Source of the DNA: Actinoplanes xinjiangensis
GTDB taxonomy: Bacteria; Actinomycetota; Actinomycetes; Mycobacteriales; Micromonosporaceae
Assembly: GCF_003148685.1 (NCBI RefSeq)
Contig: NZ_QGGR01000016.1
Location: forward strand, 62,001-126,000
DNA length: 64,000 nucleotides
Reading direction: 5' to 3'
Below the pieces are notes generated by a model that worked only from the letters and a program-made list of their open reading frames with translations, was not told where the DNA came from and ran no database searches. Shown here one piece after another: positions 1-8,225 of this stretch (within the stretch, counting starts at the first letter, position 1; each line of letters opens with the position of its first letter). The position numbers and the translations under genes were made by a program.

Positions 1-1163
1 TCGTCCACGGTGAGTCCCGAGCCGGTCGCGCGGATCGGCCGGGCCCGGAAGTCCACGTCGTTGGTGCCGAGCACGGCCCGCGCGAACTTCGCGTAGGCGT
101 ACGCGTCCTCGACCGTGAGCCGGCCACCCGTCAGGACCCCCACGCCACGTTCCCGCGCCGCTTTGAGGCCCTCCGCCGCCGCGAGGAAGGCCTCGCTCCA
201 GGCGGCCTCACGCAGCTCACCGGTCTTCGCGTCGCGGATCAGCGGGGTGGTGATGCGGTCGGTGGCCGTGGCGTACCGGAAGCCCCACCGGCCCTTGTCG
301 CAGTTCCACTCCTCGTTCACCGCCGGGTCGTCGCCGGCCAGGCGGCGCAGCACCTTCCCACGCCGGTGGTCGGTGCGCTGGGCGCAGCCGGAGGCGCAGT
401 GCTCACAGGCGCTCGGCGAGGAGACCAGGTCGAACGGGCGGGCCCGGAACCGGTACTGCTCGCCGGTCAGCGCGCCGACCGGGCAGATCTGGATGGTGTT
501 GCCGGAGAAGTACGAGTTGAACGCGACGTCGCCCTCGCCCTCGCCGACCTGCCCGTCACCGGTGCCCGTACCCCCGAAGAAGTCGTCCCGGTAGACGTTG
601 ATCTGCTCGCCGGAGGACCGGTCCATCAGGTCGATGAACTTGTCGCCGGCGATCTCCTCGGAGAACCGGGTGCAGCGCTGGCAGAGCACGCAGCGCTCGC
701 GGTCCAGGAGCACCTGGCTGGAGATGTGGATCGGCTTCTCGTACTCCCGCTTCTGCTCTTTGAAGCGCGAGTCCGCCCGGCCGGTGCTCATCGCCTGGTT
801 CTGCAGCGGGCATTCGCCGCCCTTGTCGCAGGTGGGGCAGTCGAGCGGATGGTTGATCAGGAGCAGTTCCATGACGCCGGCCTGCGCCTTCGCGGCGACC
901 GGCGAGCTGAGCTGGGTCTTGACCACCATGCCCTCGGCCACCGTCTGGGTGCAGGAGGCGATCGGCTTGCGCTGCCCCTCCACCTCGACCAGGCACTGCC
1001 GGCAGGCGCCGGCCGGGGCGAGCAGGGGGTGGTCGCAGAACCGCGGGATGGCGATACCCATCCGCTCGGCGACCCGGATGACCAGTTCACCCTTCTCGGC
1101 CGTCACCTCGACGCCGTCGATGGTGAGGGTGACCTGGTCGGCCTTCTTGGCTACATCGGTCAT
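1..1163 (-). CDS. nuoG: NADH-quinone oxidoreductase subunit G, 3' part missing
   Basis: Iron-sulfur subunit of the peripheral arm of complex I, carrying electrons from NuoEF towards NuoB. About 387 N-terminal residues are visible; the rest lies beyond the left edge. The start ATG shares its A with the nuoF stop (TGATG). Ligands for the usual clusters are present: the 2Fe-2S cysteines C43, C54, C57 and C71, the CPTC/GGEC region, the RCVLCQRC 4Fe-4S motif with a later CPVGAL, and a CEHCASGC motif opening the molybdopterin-oxidoreductase-like domain. It is the last visible gene of the nuo operon, and further nuo genes probably follow off the edge. Identity is secure from motifs and synteny. Confidence 0.97.
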   Translation of the reverse strand, partial: MTDVAKKADQVTLTIDGVEVTAEKGELVIRVAERMGIAIPRFCDHPLLAPAGACRQCLVEVEGQRKPIASCTQTVAEGMVVKTQLSSPVAAKAQAGVMELLLINHPLDCPTCDKGGECPLQNQAMSTGRADSRFKEQKREYEKPIHISSQVLLDRERCVLCQRCTRFSEEIAGDKFIDLMDRSSGEQINVYRDDFFGGTGTGDGQVGEGEGDVAFNSYFSGNTIQICPVGALTGEQYRFRARPFDLVSSPSACEHCASGCAQRTDHRRGKVLRRLAGDDPAVNEEWNCDKGRWGFRYATATDRITTPLIRDAKTGELREAAWSEAFLAAAEGLKAARERGVGVLTGGRLTVEDAYAYAKFARAVLGTNDVDFRARPIRATGSGLTVD

Positions 1164-2479
1164 CAGTGCGCTCCTACAAGGGACTTCTCGGAGAGCCGCG
1201 GCGCGGTGCGGCCCTCGATGTAGCCGAGGTAGTCGTCCCGGAACCACTTGAGCGTCGAAACGACGGGCGTCGCCGCGCCGTCGCCGAGGCCGCAGAAGGA
1301 CCGGCCGAAGATGTTGTCCGCGGTGTCCTGGAGGGTGTCCAGGTCGGCGACGGTGCCCTGACCGGCCAGAATGCGCCGGTAGGTGCGCACCATCCAGTAG
1401 TTGCCCTCCCGGCACGGGGTGCATTTGCCGCACGACTCGTGGTGGTAGAACTCCAGCCACCGCCACGTGTTGTAGACCGGGCAGTCCTGGTCCGAGAAGA
1501 TCTGCATCGCCGTGGTGCCGAGGATCGATCCGGCCGCCGAGACACCCTCGAAGTCCATCGGGGTGTCCATGTGCTCGGCGGTCAGGATCGGCGTCGACGA
1601 GCCGCCCGGCGTCCAGAACTTCAGGTTGTGGCCCGGCTGCATGCCGCCGGCCAGCTCGATCAGCTCACGCAGGGTGATGCCGAGGCCGCACTCGTACTGA
1701 CCGGGATTGACCACCCGGCCGGACAGCGAGTAGATCATCGGGCCGGACGACTTCTCCGTGCCCATGCTCTTCCACCAGTCGGCGCCGCCCAGCACGATGT
1801 ACGGCACGCTGGCGATGGTGCCGACGTTGTTGACCACGGTCGGGCTGGCGTAGAGGCCGGCGATCGCCGGGAACGGCGGGCGCAGACGGGGCTGCCCACG
1901 GAACCCTTCGAGCGAGTCCAGCAGGGCGGTCTCCTCACCACAGATGTACGCGCCGGCACCGCTGTGGACGACCAGGTCGAGGTCGAATCCCGAGCCCATG
2001 ATGTTCGTGCCGAGGTAGCCCTTGGCGTACGCCTCCTGGACCGCGTTGCGCAGCCGCCGCGCGGCGTGCACCGCCTCGCCACGAATGTAGATGAACGCCC
2101 GGTTCGCCCGGATCGCGTAGGAGGCGATGATCGCGCCCTCGATCAGCGAGTGCGGGTCGTAGGTCATCAGCGGCAGGTCCTTGCAGGTGCCCGGCTCGCC
2201 CTCGTCCGCGTTGATCACGAGGTAGTGCGGCTTGCCGTCGCCCTGCGGGATGAACCCCCACTTCAGACCGGTCGGGAAGCCGGCGCCGCCACGACCGCGC
2301 AGGCCGGAGTCCTTGATCAGCTGGATCAGGTCGTCCGGGTGCACGTCGAGCGCCTTGCGCAGCGCGAGGTAGCCGTCAAGCCGCTCGTAGACCCCGATCT
2401 GCCAGGCGTCCGGTGAGAGCCAGCGCTTGGTCAGTACGGGGGTGAGCTTCTGAAGGACCTCCGGCCGTGGCTGGGTCAC
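1163..2479 (-). CDS. nuoF: NADH-quinone oxidoreductase subunit F
   Basis: Flavin subunit of complex I that oxidises NADH (438 aa). The glycine-rich FMN/NADH segment GRGGAGFPTGLKWGF is near residues 62-76. The N3 cluster motif ESCGKCTPCREG and a later RSFCGLGDG cysteine are present near the C-terminus. An upstream in-frame start would add 12 residues, but the GTG at 2479 overlaps the nuoE stop by four bases (GTGA), matches the coupling seen across this operon, and gives the usual N-terminus, so it is preferred. Its stop overlaps nuoG by one base. Confidence 0.97.
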   Translation of the reverse strand: MTQPRPEVLQKLTPVLTKRWLSPDAWQIGVYERLDGYLALRKALDVHPDDLIQLIKDSGLRGRGGAGFPTGLKWGFIPQGDGKPHYLVINADEGEPGTCKDLPLMTYDPHSLIEGAIIASYAIRANRAFIYIRGEAVHAARRLRNAVQEAYAKGYLGTNIMGSGFDLDLVVHSGAGAYICGEETALLDSLEGFRGQPRLRPPFPAIAGLYASPTVVNNVGTIASVPYIVLGGADWWKSMGTEKSSGPMIYSLSGRVVNPGQYECGLGITLRELIELAGGMQPGHNLKFWTPGGSSTPILTAEHMDTPMDFEGVSAAGSILGTTAMQIFSDQDCPVYNTWRWLEFYHHESCGKCTPCREGNYWMVRTYRRILAGQGTVADLDTLQDTADNIFGRSFCGLGDGAATPVVSTLKWFRDDYLGYIEGRTAPRLSEKSLVGAH

Positions 2480-3651
2480 TTCTCCTCCTCGGTGCCGCGC
2501 GGGACGTTCTGCCACCCGGGGTTCGGGTCGACGGTGGCCGGCTTCTGGTCGGCGGTGCCCCGGCTGACGATCTGCTCGCCCCGGGTGGAGTCCCCGGCCG
2601 GCTTGCCGTCACCGGCCGTCTCGTTGCTCTCGACGCCGGCCTTCTCCGCGGCGTTGGTCGGCGCGGGGCTCGCCACCTCGGCACCGCCGGGGGTGTCCGC
2701 GGTGGGGTTGCGGGACTCGGCGGCGCGTACCTCCGGGTCCTTGAGGTCACCGGTGTCGGTGGTCCTGCCGGCGTGCCGCCGCTCCTCCACCTTCTCCACG
2801 ACCACACCGGCCGCCGCCTTGACGGTCTCGGTCGCCTTCTTGGCGACCGCGGCGATCCGGCTGCCGGACGGCTTGCTCTCCACCGGCTTGTCGGCCGCGT
2901 CGGTCCGGGGCGGCAGCGCGCCCTCGGCCCGGGCCGGCTTGGTCTTGGTGATCGGGCTGTCCGGGTCGAAACCGGCCACCGCGACGCCGTGCTCCTGAGC
3001 GAGACGCACGCCGCGCAGGGTCGGCGCTCCGGCCACCCCGTCCGCTACCGCACCGTCGCGGGGATCGGCGAAGCCGGCCAGCTGGTACTGCATCTCCTTG
3101 AGCGAGCAGATCCGTGCGCCGCGCGACGGGGTCTGCTCCCGGCCCTGGCGCAGGTTCTCCACCAGCTCGACCGCGCTCTGCGGGGTCGCCTGGTCGACGG
3201 TGAAGTCGTAGTTGACCGTCACCACCGGCGCGTAGTCGCAGGCCGCGAGGCACTCGGCGTGCTCCAGCGTGATCTTGCCGTCGGCCGTGGTCTCGTCGTG
3301 GCCGACGCCGAGGTGCTCGACGAGTCCGTCGTACACCTCCTGGCCGCCCATGACGTTGCACAGCGTGTTGGTGCAGACGCTGACCAGGTATTCGCCGGTG
3401 GGCCGGCGCTTGTACATGGTGTAGAAGGTCGCGACCGCACCGACCTGGGCCTTGTTGATGCCGAGCACCTCGGCACAGAACGCCACCCCGCTGGGGCTGA
3501 CATGGCCCTCCTCGGTCTGCACCAGGTGCAGCAGCGGCAGCAGCGCGGAGCGCTCCCGGCCGGCCGGGTAGCGGGCCAGGATCTCCCTGGCCGGCTCGAG
3601 AAGTTTCGCCGCCAGTGGTTCGGCGGCCGGCGAGAATTCCACCGTGGTCAT
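2476..3651 (-). CDS. nuoE: NADH-quinone oxidoreductase subunit E with long disordered C-terminal tail
   Basis: Thioredoxin-fold 2Fe-2S subunit of the NADH module. Ligands C93, C98, C134 and C138 follow the family pattern (CTNTLC and CLAAC). The conserved domain ends near residue 215, but the frame runs on to 391 residues. The extra ~175 residues are rich in Ala, Pro, Thr, Lys and Glu with no recognisable domain. Typical NuoE is roughly 160-240 aa, so the tail is unusual. It keeps the same high-GC codon pattern and ends in a GTGA overlap with nuoF, so a frameshift is not needed to explain it. The start overlaps the nuoD stop as ATGA. Confidence 0.95.
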   Translation of the reverse strand: MTTVEFSPAAEPLAAKLLEPAREILARYPAGRERSALLPLLHLVQTEEGHVSPSGVAFCAEVLGINKAQVGAVATFYTMYKRRPTGEYLVSVCTNTLCNVMGGQEVYDGLVEHLGVGHDETTADGKITLEHAECLAACDYAPVVTVNYDFTVDQATPQSAVELVENLRQGREQTPSRGARICSLKEMQYQLAGFADPRDGAVADGVAGAPTLRGVRLAQEHGVAVAGFDPDSPITKTKPARAEGALPPRTDAADKPVESKPSGSRIAAVAKKATETVKAAAGVVVEKVEERRHAGRTTDTGDLKDPEVRAAESRNPTADTPGGAEVASPAPTNAAEKAGVESNETAGDGKPAGDSTRGEQIVSRGTADQKPATVDPNPGWQNVPRGTEEEK

Positions 3652-4973
3652 CGGTCACACCCACCCATCACGGGATCCAGCGAGGCGCCGCCGGCGATCA
3701 CGTCGGCCAGCAGGGCGCCCTCGGCCATCGCCGGGATGGCCTGGAGGTTCACGAAGCTCGGCTCGCGGTAGTGCACCCGGTACGGATGGGTGCCCCCGTC
3801 GGAGACCGCGTGGACGCCGAGTTCGCCACGCGGGTGCTCGACTGCGACATAAACTTGGCCGGGCGGGACCCGGAAGCCCTCGGTCACGAGCTTGAAGTGG
3901 TGGATCAGCGACTCCATCGACTGACCCATGATCTTGGCGACGTGTTCGAGCGAGTTCCCGAGACCGTCGAGGCCGAGCGCGAGCTGCGCCGGCCAGGCGA
4001 TCTTCTTGTCCTCGATCCAGATCGGCCCCGGGCGGAGACGGTCCAGCGCCTGCTCGACGATCTTCAGCGATTCCCGGATCTCCGCCATCCGGACCAGGTA
4101 GCGGCCCCAGACGTCGGCGGTCGTCGCGGTCGGCACGTCGAACTCGTAGCTCTCGTACCCGCAGTACGGCATGGTCTTGCGCAGGTCCCACGGCAGGCCG
4201 GCCGAGCGGAGCACCGGGCCGGTGATGCCGAGCGCGAGGCACCCGGTCACGTCCAGCACGGCGACGCCCTGTGTCCGCTGCTGCCAGATGATCTGGCCGG
4301 ACAGCATGTCCTCGTATTCCTTGAGCTTCTTCGGCAGGTACTTGAGGAAGTCGCGGATCTTGCGGATCGCGGAGTCCGGCACGTCCTGCGCGAGGCCGCC
4401 GGGGCGGATGTAGCCGTTGTTCATCCGCAGGCCGGAGGTCTCCTCGAAGATGTCGAGGATGTACTCCCGCTCACGGAACCCGTACAGCATCATCGAGATC
4501 GCGCCCAGCTCCATGCCCGTGGTCGCGAGCCAGACCAGGTGCGAGGCGATCCGCTGCAACTCCATGAACATGACGCGGATCGTGTTGGTCCGCTCGGTGA
4601 TCTGATCGGTGACGCCGAGCAGCTTCTCCACCGCGAGGCAGTACGCCGTCTCGTTCGACATGTTCGCGAGGTAGTCCATGCGGGTCACGAAGGTGACGCC
4701 CTGGGTCCAGTTCCGGTACTCGAGGTTCTTCTCGATCCCGGTGTGCAGGTAGCCGACGACCGGACGGCACTCGGTGACCGTCTCGCCCTCCAGCTCCAGC
4801 ACGAGCCGCAGCACGCCGTGCGTCGACGGGTGCTGCGGACCCATGTTGACGACGATCTTCTCGTTGCTGAGCGGGTCGATGCTGGACGTGATGCTGTCCC
4901 AGTCGCCGCCGGTGACCGTGAAGACCCGGCCCTCGGTGGTCTCGCGCTCGGTCGCGTACTCAGATGTGGTCAC
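3648..4973 (-). CDS. nuoD: NADH-quinone oxidoreductase subunit D
   Basis: 49-kDa-type subunit (441 aa) that forms the quinone-binding cavity with NuoB. The family signature NMGPQHPSTHGVLRL lies near residues 35-49 and GYLHTGIEKNLEYR follows. The open frame extends about 130 codons further upstream, but that part is antisense-like sequence over nuoC. The GTG at 4973 overlaps the nuoC stop as GTGA and begins the expected protein. It overlaps nuoE by four bases. The likely electron acceptor is menaquinone, supported by the menaquinone genes around it. Confidence 0.97.
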   Translation of the reverse strand: MTTSEYATERETTEGRVFTVTGGDWDSITSSIDPLSNEKIVVNMGPQHPSTHGVLRLVLELEGETVTECRPVVGYLHTGIEKNLEYRNWTQGVTFVTRMDYLANMSNETAYCLAVEKLLGVTDQITERTNTIRVMFMELQRIASHLVWLATTGMELGAISMMLYGFREREYILDIFEETSGLRMNNGYIRPGGLAQDVPDSAIRKIRDFLKYLPKKLKEYEDMLSGQIIWQQRTQGVAVLDVTGCLALGITGPVLRSAGLPWDLRKTMPYCGYESYEFDVPTATTADVWGRYLVRMAEIRESLKIVEQALDRLRPGPIWIEDKKIAWPAQLALGLDGLGNSLEHVAKIMGQSMESLIHHFKLVTEGFRVPPGQVYVAVEHPRGELGVHAVSDGGTHPYRVHYREPSFVNLQAIPAMAEGALLADVIAGGASLDPVMGGCDR

Positions 4974-5677
4974 TGGTAGACCCTCCGCTGGTCGGGAGGC
5001 GGAATCTCGGCGCCCTTGTACTCGACGGGCACGCCGCCGAGCGGGTAGTCCTTGCGCTGGGGGTGGCCCTCCCAGTCGTCCGGCATGAGGATGCGGGTCA
5101 GGTTCGGATGGCCGGCGAAGACGACGCCGAACATGTCGTAGACCTCCCGCTCCTGCCAGTCGGCGGTCGGATAGACCCGCGTGACACTCGGGACGGTGAC
5201 GCCGTCGGCCACCGCGACCTCCAGCCGCACCCGGCGGCGATAGGTCATCGAAGTCAATTGATAAGCGATATGGAATCGGCGCTCGTCGGACCCGAGATAG
5301 TCCACCGCGTCGACCGAAGAGCAGAGCTCGAACCGCAGCGATGCGTCGTCCCGCATTACCTGACACACCTCGAGGATGTGCTCGGCACGTACGTGAAGTG
5401 TGAGCTCGGCCCTATCTACGACCACCTTCTCGATAGCTTCGGAGAGAGCCGGATAAGCTTCTTCCAACGCGTCATAGACGTCGTCGAAATACCCGCCGAA
5501 CGGCCGTGGGCTGTCAAAAACAGCAGGTCGGGAGCGGACCAGGCGACCGAAGCCGGAGACGTCTCCGGTCCCCTGAACTCCGAACATGCCCTTATCCGGG
5601 CTGGGCGGCGTTTGTGCCGGGGCACCCAATTCGGCGCCCGCCGGGACACTACCCTGTGTTCCGGGTTCAATACTCAT
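4970..5677 (-). CDS. nuoC: NADH-quinone oxidoreductase subunit C
   Basis: 30-kDa-type subunit of the complex I connecting module (235 aa). The family signature ADWQEREVYDMFGVVFAGHP sits near residues 171-190, followed by RILMPDDWEGHPQRKDYPLG. The first ~45 residues are Pro/Gly/Ala rich and probably disordered. The start overlaps the nuoB stop as ATGA, and its own stop overlaps nuoD as GTGA, so translation is probably coupled. NuoC and NuoD are separate here, not fused as in enterobacteria. Confidence 0.96.
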   Translation of the reverse strand: MSIEPGTQGSVPAGAELGAPAQTPPSPDKGMFGVQGTGDVSGFGRLVRSRPAVFDSPRPFGGYFDDVYDALEEAYPALSEAIEKVVVDRAELTLHVRAEHILEVCQVMRDDASLRFELCSSVDAVDYLGSDERRFHIAYQLTSMTYRRRVRLEVAVADGVTVPSVTRVYPTADWQEREVYDMFGVVFAGHPNLTRILMPDDWEGHPQRKDYPLGGVPVEYKGAEIPPPDQRRVYQ

Positions 5678-6345
5678 TTGTGAACCTCCCGCAAATGCGG
5701 CTGGAGTTTCATCCAGTTCTCGATCCGCAATTGCTCTTCGCGTCCCTCTTTAACGGCCTGGGTCCATTCCTCGCGACGAACCTTGTCCGCGCGGTAGGAC
5801 GACGGCATGGCTCCCGGGGCGACGATCGGAACTCGGCCCTCGGCCTGCCGAGCTTCGAGCATCTTGCGGCCATTGGGGCCGAGCGGCTGCGCCATGACCT
5901 TTTCGCGCATCTTGAGGATCGCGTCGATCAGCATCTCGGGTCGCGGCGGGCAACCCGGAAGGTAGATGTCCACCGGGATGATGTGGTCGACGCCCTGCAC
6001 GATCGCGTAGTTGTTGAACATCCCACCGGACGACGCACAGACACCCATCGAGATCACCGATCGCGGCTCGGGCATCTGGTCGTAGATCTGCCGGACCACC
6101 GGGGCCATCTTCTGGCTGACCCGGCCCGCCACGATCATCAGGTCGGCCTGACGGGGCGAGGCCCGGAAGACCTCCATCCCCCAGCGACCGAGGTCGTAGT
6201 GCGGACCACCGGAGGCCATCATCTCGATGGCGCAGCAGGCGAGGCCGAACGTGGCGCCCCAGAACGACGACTTCCGAGCGTAGTTGGACAGTTTCTCGAC
6301 GCTCGTCAGCAGGATGCCTGCCGGGAGTTTCTCTTCGATTCCCAT
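5674..6345 (-). CDS. nuoB: NADH-quinone oxidoreductase subunit B
   Basis: Subunit (223 aa) holding the terminal N2 4Fe-4S cluster next to the quinone site. The tandem cysteines C37-C38 (LACCAIEMM), C103 (GVCASSGG) and C132 (LPGCPPRPE) are all present, so the cluster should be intact. A ~50-residue basic/acidic C-terminal extension follows the core. The gene begins six bases after the nuoA stop and overlaps nuoC by four bases. Confidence 0.97.
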   Translation of the reverse strand: MGIEEKLPAGILLTSVEKLSNYARKSSFWGATFGLACCAIEMMASGGPHYDLGRWGMEVFRASPRQADLMIVAGRVSQKMAPVVRQIYDQMPEPRSVISMGVCASSGGMFNNYAIVQGVDHIIPVDIYLPGCPPRPEMLIDAILKMREKVMAQPLGPNGRKMLEARQAEGRVPIVAPGAMPSSYRADKVRREEWTQAVKEGREEQLRIENWMKLQPHLREVHK

Positions 6346-6351
6346 GTCACA

Positions 6352-6717
6352 TCAGTCCCAGTTGAGGCCGCCACGCCGCCACACATACGCGTAGGCGATG
6401 AAGACGGTGAGGATGAACAGGACCATCTCCACGAACCCGAACAGGCCGAGCATGTCGAAGGAGACGGCCCACGGGTACAGAAAGATGGTCTCGATGTCGA
6501 AGATGATGAAGAGCATGGCGGTCAGGTAGAACTTCACCGGGAACCGCCCGCCACCGATCGGCTGTGGCGCCGGCTCGATGCCGCACTCATAAGCGTCGAG
6601 TTTCGCGCGGTTGAAGCGCTTGGGCCCGACGATGGGGGCGACGGACACCGAGAACAACGCGAACAGGGCGCCTAGAATCAGCAACCCGACGATCGGGACA
6701 TAAGGGTTGATCGTCAT
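6352..6717 (-). CDS. nuoA: NADH-quinone oxidoreductase subunit A
   Basis: Small membrane subunit of complex I (121 aa) with three hydrophobic helices, at about residues 8-30, 65-88 and 92-113. The conserved loop DAYECGIEPAPQP around residues 41-53 is diagnostic. First gene of the nuo operon: a GGGAG ribosome-binding site lies just before the ATG, and a Rex-like palindrome lies 18-33 bases upstream of the start. There is a 92-bp gap to the menJ-type gene transcribed in the same direction. Confidence 0.96.
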   Translation of the reverse strand: MTINPYVPIVGLLILGALFALFSVSVAPIVGPKRFNRAKLDAYECGIEPAPQPIGGGRFPVKFYLTAMLFIIFDIETIFLYPWAVSFDMLGLFGFVEMVLFILTVFIAYAYVWRRGGLNWD

Positions 6718-6734
6718 TTCTACTCCCGTACGAC

Positions 6735-6750
6735 TGTTAGCCGCTTCACA
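6735..6750. promoter_or_regulatory. Candidate Rex-type operator in front of nuoA
   Basis: On the minus strand the sequence reads TGTGAAGCGGCTAACA, matching 10 of the 12 fixed positions of the Rex consensus TGTGAA-N4-TTCACA. Rex is the NADH/NAD+-sensing repressor known to control nuo and cyd genes in Streptomyces. It sits between menJ and nuoA, close to the expected start of nuo transcription. Single short match with two mismatches, so moderate support only. Confidence 0.42.
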
Positions 6751-6809
6751 CTAGTTACTGTGGTTGTGCTGTCCTTTGGTCGGGGTGCCCGATTTGCCTG
6801 ATTTTAAGG

Positions 6810-8105
6810 TCAGGCGGAGGGCGCCACCTTGGTCAAACCGTTGATGATGCGGTCCATGGCGTCGCCACCCCGGGGGTCGGTGAGGTTGGCCAGGAGCTTG
6901 AGGACGAACTTCATGAGCAGCGGCTGCGGCATGCCGTACTTGGTGGCCAGCCGCATGATCTGAGGATTGCCGATCAGCTTCACGAAGATCCCGCCGATCC
7001 GGTAGTAACCACCGAACCGGAGACTCAACTCGGCGGGGTACGCCTGGAGAGCCCGCTCACGCTCGGGGCCGAACGGGCGGGCCAGAGCCTGCACCGCCAC
7101 CTCGGCCGCCATCTCGCCGGACTCCATCGCGTAGGCGATGCCCTCACCGTTCATCGGGTTGACCATGCCGCCGGAGTCGCCGACCAGCAGCACGCCCCGC
7201 GTGTAGTGCGGCACCCGGTTGAAGCCCATCGGCAGCGCCGCACCCAGGGTGGGGCCGTCCGCGTTGGCCTCGTCGCGCAGACCCCACTCCGCCGGGGTGC
7301 TGCCGAGCCAGTCGGTGAGCAGGTGCCGGTAGTTCGTCTTACCGAACGCGTCGGAGGAGTTGAGGATGCCGAGGCCCACGTTCACCCGGCCGTCGCCCAG
7401 GCCGAAGATCCAGCCGTACCCGGGTAGGAGCCGGGCCGGGTCCTGCGCGCTGCGCAGCTCCAGCCAGGACTCCAGATAGTCGTCGTCGGCCTTCACGGCC
7501 GAGTGGTAATACCGCCGGACCGCCACACCGAGCGGCCGGTCGTCACGCTTGGTCAGGCCCAGCGCCAGCGGGAACTTGCCGGAGACGCCGTCCGCGGTGA
7601 TCACCAGCGGCGCGCGGAACTGCGCCGGCTCCCGGCCCGGGCCGACCTTGGCCTCGACGCCGATCACATACCCGTCGTCGTTCTGCACCGGGCCGGTGAC
7701 GTTCACCCCGGTCCGCAGCAGCGCGCCGGCCTCGACCGCGCGGCGGGCCAGCATGTCGTCGAAGTCCATCCGGGTACGGACGAGGCCGTAGTTGGGGAAA
7801 CTCGCCAACTCGGGCCAGTCCAGTTCGAGCCGGACGCCGCCGCCGATCACCCGCAGGCCCCGGTTCTGCAGCCAGCCGGCCTTCTCGGAGGTGTCGATGC
7901 CCATCCGGATCAGCTGACGCACCGCACGCGGGGTGAGACCGTCGCCGCAGACCTTCTCGCGGGGGAACTCGGTCTTCTCCAAGAGCAGCACCCGGACGCC
8001 GTGCCGAGCCAGATGGTACGCCGCCGCGGAACCGCCCGGGCCTGCTCCGACCACGATGACGTCCGCCTCATCGGCGACGGGTCCACTCGCTACGTGGTCG
8101 TTCAC
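6810..8105 (-). CDS. menJ: Geranylgeranyl reductase family FAD oxidoreductase, probable menaquinone reductase
   Basis: FAD-dependent reductase of the geranylgeranyl reductase family (431 aa). An N-terminal dinucleotide-binding motif VVGAGPGGSAAAYHL is near residues 18-32. The second flavin motif GDSGGMVNPMNGEGIAYAMESG follows the usual GD pattern. In mycobacteria the homologue MenJ saturates isoprene units of menaquinone. The position between menG and nuoA supports the same job here, although members can also act on other polyprenyl lipids. Starts at a GTG behind a GGAGG site, with a Rex-like palindrome 29-46 bases upstream of the start. Confidence 0.85.
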   Translation of the reverse strand: MNDHVASGPVADEADVIVVGAGPGGSAAAYHLARHGVRVLLLEKTEFPREKVCGDGLTPRAVRQLIRMGIDTSEKAGWLQNRGLRVIGGGVRLELDWPELASFPNYGLVRTRMDFDDMLARRAVEAGALLRTGVNVTGPVQNDDGYVIGVEAKVGPGREPAQFRAPLVITADGVSGKFPLALGLTKRDDRPLGVAVRRYYHSAVKADDDYLESWLELRSAQDPARLLPGYGWIFGLGDGRVNVGLGILNSSDAFGKTNYRHLLTDWLGSTPAEWGLRDEANADGPTLGAALPMGFNRVPHYTRGVLLVGDSGGMVNPMNGEGIAYAMESGEMAAEVAVQALARPFGPERERALQAYPAELSLRFGGYYRIGGIFVKLIGNPQIMRLATKYGMPQPLLMKFVLKLLANLTDPRGGDAMDRIINGLTKVAPSA

Positions 8106-8133
8106 GGTCCAACCTCCGTCTCGCCCGGGACGC

Positions 8134-8151
8134 TCGTGAATTAGTTCACAA
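8134..8151. promoter_or_regulatory. Candidate Rex operator upstream of menJ
   Basis: TCGTGAATTAGTTCACAA matches the Rex consensus TTGTGAA-N4-TTCACAA at 13 of 14 fixed positions, with perfect GTGAA/TTCAC arms. It lies in the only intergenic gap between the 86-aa gene and menJ, directly ahead of the menJ ribosome-binding site. It also satisfies a loose CRP pattern (GTGA-N6-TCAC). The respiratory gene context and the AA/TT inner positions favour Rex. Confidence 0.6.
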
Positions 8152-8197
8152 GCATGCCTCGATCGGAGTCTAGGCCGACAATCGAAGATCTTTGCGC

Positions 8198-8211
8198 TTA
8201 GGTCTACCTAA
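8198..8211. promoter_or_regulatory. Perfect palindrome TTAGGT-CT-ACCTAA
   Basis: Six-base arms separated by two bases, 93-106 bases upstream of the menJ start, in a locally AT-rich stretch. The arms resemble those of DtxR/IdeR iron boxes, but those have a seven-base spacer, so the binding protein is not identified. Confidence 0.3.
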
Positions 8212-8225
8212 TTGTTCCGACCGGA

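Noticed and set aside
5416..5670. Frameshift within nuoC suggested by overlapping minus-strand frames
   Set aside because: The 235-residue NuoC frame is continuous with all motifs; the other frame is a shadow.
8198..8211. IdeR/DtxR iron box
   Set aside because: Arms fit but the spacer is two instead of seven bases.
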